This document shows positions 59,901-62,900 of a stretch of DNA of 64,000 bases, piece by piece; within the stretch, counting starts at the first letter, position 1; the number at the start of each line of letters is the position of its first letter. The stretch is from Acanthococcus lagerstroemiae. Taxonomy: Eukaryota > Arthropoda > Insecta > Hemiptera > Eriococcidae. Where the stretch lies: contig CM063107.1 of assembly GCA_031841125.1 (NCBI GenBank), positions 26,926,499 to 26,990,498 on the forward strand, in the 5' to 3' direction. The notes under the pieces were generated by a model. That model saw only the letters and a list, made by a program, of their open reading frames with translations, was not told the DNA's origin and made no database searches. The translations under genes were made by a program, and so were the position numbers.

Positions 59901-62900
59901 TGTGTACGTCCTGAAAACAAACCAGTTATTGAATCGGTGCGCTTTTTATAGGAGACGCGATTAAGAAAGGAGCTGATCAGATCATTAGCATTTTGGATAA
60001 CATGAAAGCGGTGATTCATGATCGCATCCTGCATCCAGTTGACGATGGGCGAAAAATTATATCTGATTATTCACCATATAGGTAAGTAAAATAAGTGACT
60101 AACCATCCGCCATTTCTGGAATAATCGCACTCTAAATTCAGTATTGCCGTACCTATGGTATCATACTGCCAAGAAATTCCTGGAACTTGTGTGGTTCTTT
60201 GCTTTTTGGACATTATTCCAGATAAGGTGCGTGCTTCTCAGAAATGGTCAGTTTACAAGACTAGGTTCCTTATTGTAGGTTAGCTTATTATAATTTGTGC
60301 GCACTCATCGGTATCTAGTTTTACTTCGATTAAAATAGTACATGTCGATAAGCGAGGGAATATAGTGGTGGTTGTAGACCGCAAGATTATATAATCAGCT
60401 TGGGAACAAAGCATCATTCTCTCTGATAATTGGTGCGATCCTTGCATTGTTTCTGCTAAACAAATAATTGCGTGTAATAATTGAAAAATAGATAAGTATT
60501 TGTTTTGATTCAATTATGGCAGGCACCAGTATCATGAGCTAGAATGTATGAAATGAAAGAGGGAGGGACGATCCCTAAAAATTTGAAACCAGACACTAAA
60601 ATTGTCTGTCGTTGAATGGTTCAATTTCAATTGCAATGTTCTGTGATTCTCTACAGGTATTATATTTGTTTCGGAGTAAGCTGTGCGCTTCTCGTGATTT
60701 TAATATGTTTGACTTTTGGACTACTTTGCGGGTGTTGTGGAAGTCGACCTAGCAGCGGATACCAAGATGACTGCTGTAACAAAGGAGCTGGTTCCAGATA
60801 TCTCATGCTGTTAGTATTCTACGTGCACTTACCTTTAGTTATCATTGTATTAATGAATGATATCCGCATTTTTCATCATCGTTCCTCTTGTCTCATGCTT
60901 TTCAGAGCTGTTTGGCTGATGTTCTTGTCTAGCGGATTATTAATGGCAATGTCTCTGGTTTACTTCATGGCTGGTGTGACTACCGACAAAGTTGTGTGTC
61001 ACACTTTGAAAAATCCTCACAACAGCCACGTGTTCTCGTTGATCGACCAGATTGCCAGTCAGAATCATTTTTACAAATCTCGAATGGACGATGGATATGC
61101 CGTTAATCTGAGCGTGATTATCAAGTACGACTTTATTTGTTACTTATTGTTGCTTATTTTAGGGAGCGTTTGGAGACTGTCGTTCTCAGTACTTCTTACT
61201 GGTTCTGAAGAAATAGTAGCAGCTAATTGGTTACGCGATATGATTGCAGTACGTGCCATAAGAACGAGAGTCTGTACAGAGTGCTGCGGTTAAACAAGCA
61301 AATTGACATATCAGAAGTGAGGAGGTACCTGGAGACGTCCGGCATAAATGAGAACATTCAGCAACTAGTAGAAAATATCAAGCTGGATTACGATCTGAAT
61401 ATCATCACTCCTGAAGCTGGTCGACTGCTCCACACTTTGGCCGAATCGAAGCTCAGTAATATTAATTTTCCGGCGTATACAAATATGGTTAGTATTTTGA
61501 AAAATCGAGGAATATAACAGAAGATAGGCAGAAGTAGGAACGTGTTTCTAGATGCTGCCTTCGAAAGTGTTCATTGGTGCCTGTATTCTAGGGTTATTGT
61601 ATGGAAATGTCGATACAGGAGGGTTACTAAATAGTTCTAGTTTCTGATTGGATCTAAAGAACTTTCTCTTACATGAAGGCTCGAGGATGGATGCAAATTT
61701 TGGAAACTGATGGAAATTGGATAGGAAAACTTATTTTTGTTTCGAAGATGTGAATAGCCAGAACTGAATGAGAAAATGAAAATATGAGTAAGGTGGTGTG
61801 TTGGTGTGCTGCTCGGTTCCGTTATAGATGACGGAGATGAAATTCCTTCAGGGTATTTTACGCAGCCCTCTCCCATGAATTGCGCTTTGAAAATAACTAT
61901 GAATGCGCGTGATTATTAATTTATATGTTTTTCGGCTTATCAAATTTACAGATCGTTGAAAATATTACTTCGATCGATTTGACGGAACTAGCTCGAGCAA
62001 TCAGTGAAACGGCAGATAAACTTCCTGTCAAATATAACAATGTAAGTTTTTTCGATACTCCGTACTGTGTATTTCTTGTGTCTTGAAAACTTCGTAAAAC
62101 TTTTTCAATAAATTGTGTATTATTGTTACCACTTTCATCTGTACTTCGACTGTCTTCAGCTGTAACTGGAAATTTCATATTTGAAAATTTTCTTGCAGAT
62201 AAAACTCAGGCTGCACAACAACGCTATGTACCTTCAAATTCACCAGAGACAAGTTGAGGAAATGACTCGTACTATGAAAGATTTGGAGTCGATAGCGCAT
62301 CAGCTTCAAGAGCATTTGAAATTCAATCGCACGTCTTTGAAAAACGCTATAGAATATCTGTTAGATGAGGTTAACCAGGCCCAATACAAATTGAAGAATG
62401 AGGGCCAAGCTATAGTTACCAAGGTATAAACGTGCGCTTGCGGGTTTCGTTATAATTTTCGAAGTTCAAAAAGTATCGCTTGCTGGCATCATTTCTCCCG
62501 CCGTAAGTGTTACTGTTCGTAATTAATACCTGTAAATAAAAACGTGAACTGGTTTTTCAGTTGGCGAAAGATTTCGGCTATGAATTTACTAACCATATCA
62601 ACACATACGTGGAGAAGGTCGTTACGCGAACGGAGGACGAGATCGGTCGTTGTTGGCCAATGTCTCAAGCATATAATGCTACTGTAGTCGCTGGCTGTAA
62701 TCGAATATTGACTCCATTTGTAAGTATCAGAACAGTTGCAAATTTTCGCCGCGAGACAATAATCATTGTTGTTATTTTAACGAGTTGATTTACTTTCAGA
62801 ACGGCTTTTGGTTCAGCGTAGGCGCCGTCGTTCTGCTTTTTATTCCTGCTATCATTGTAAGCGTGATACTCGCTAGCTTATACCAGAAATCAGACCCATA

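Noticed and set aside
61227..61293. Reading prominin straight through 61125-61249 without an intron
   Set aside because: It ends at a stop shortly after and loses the conserved NESLYRVL segment, which splicing ATCAA|GTACGA to ATTGCAG restores.
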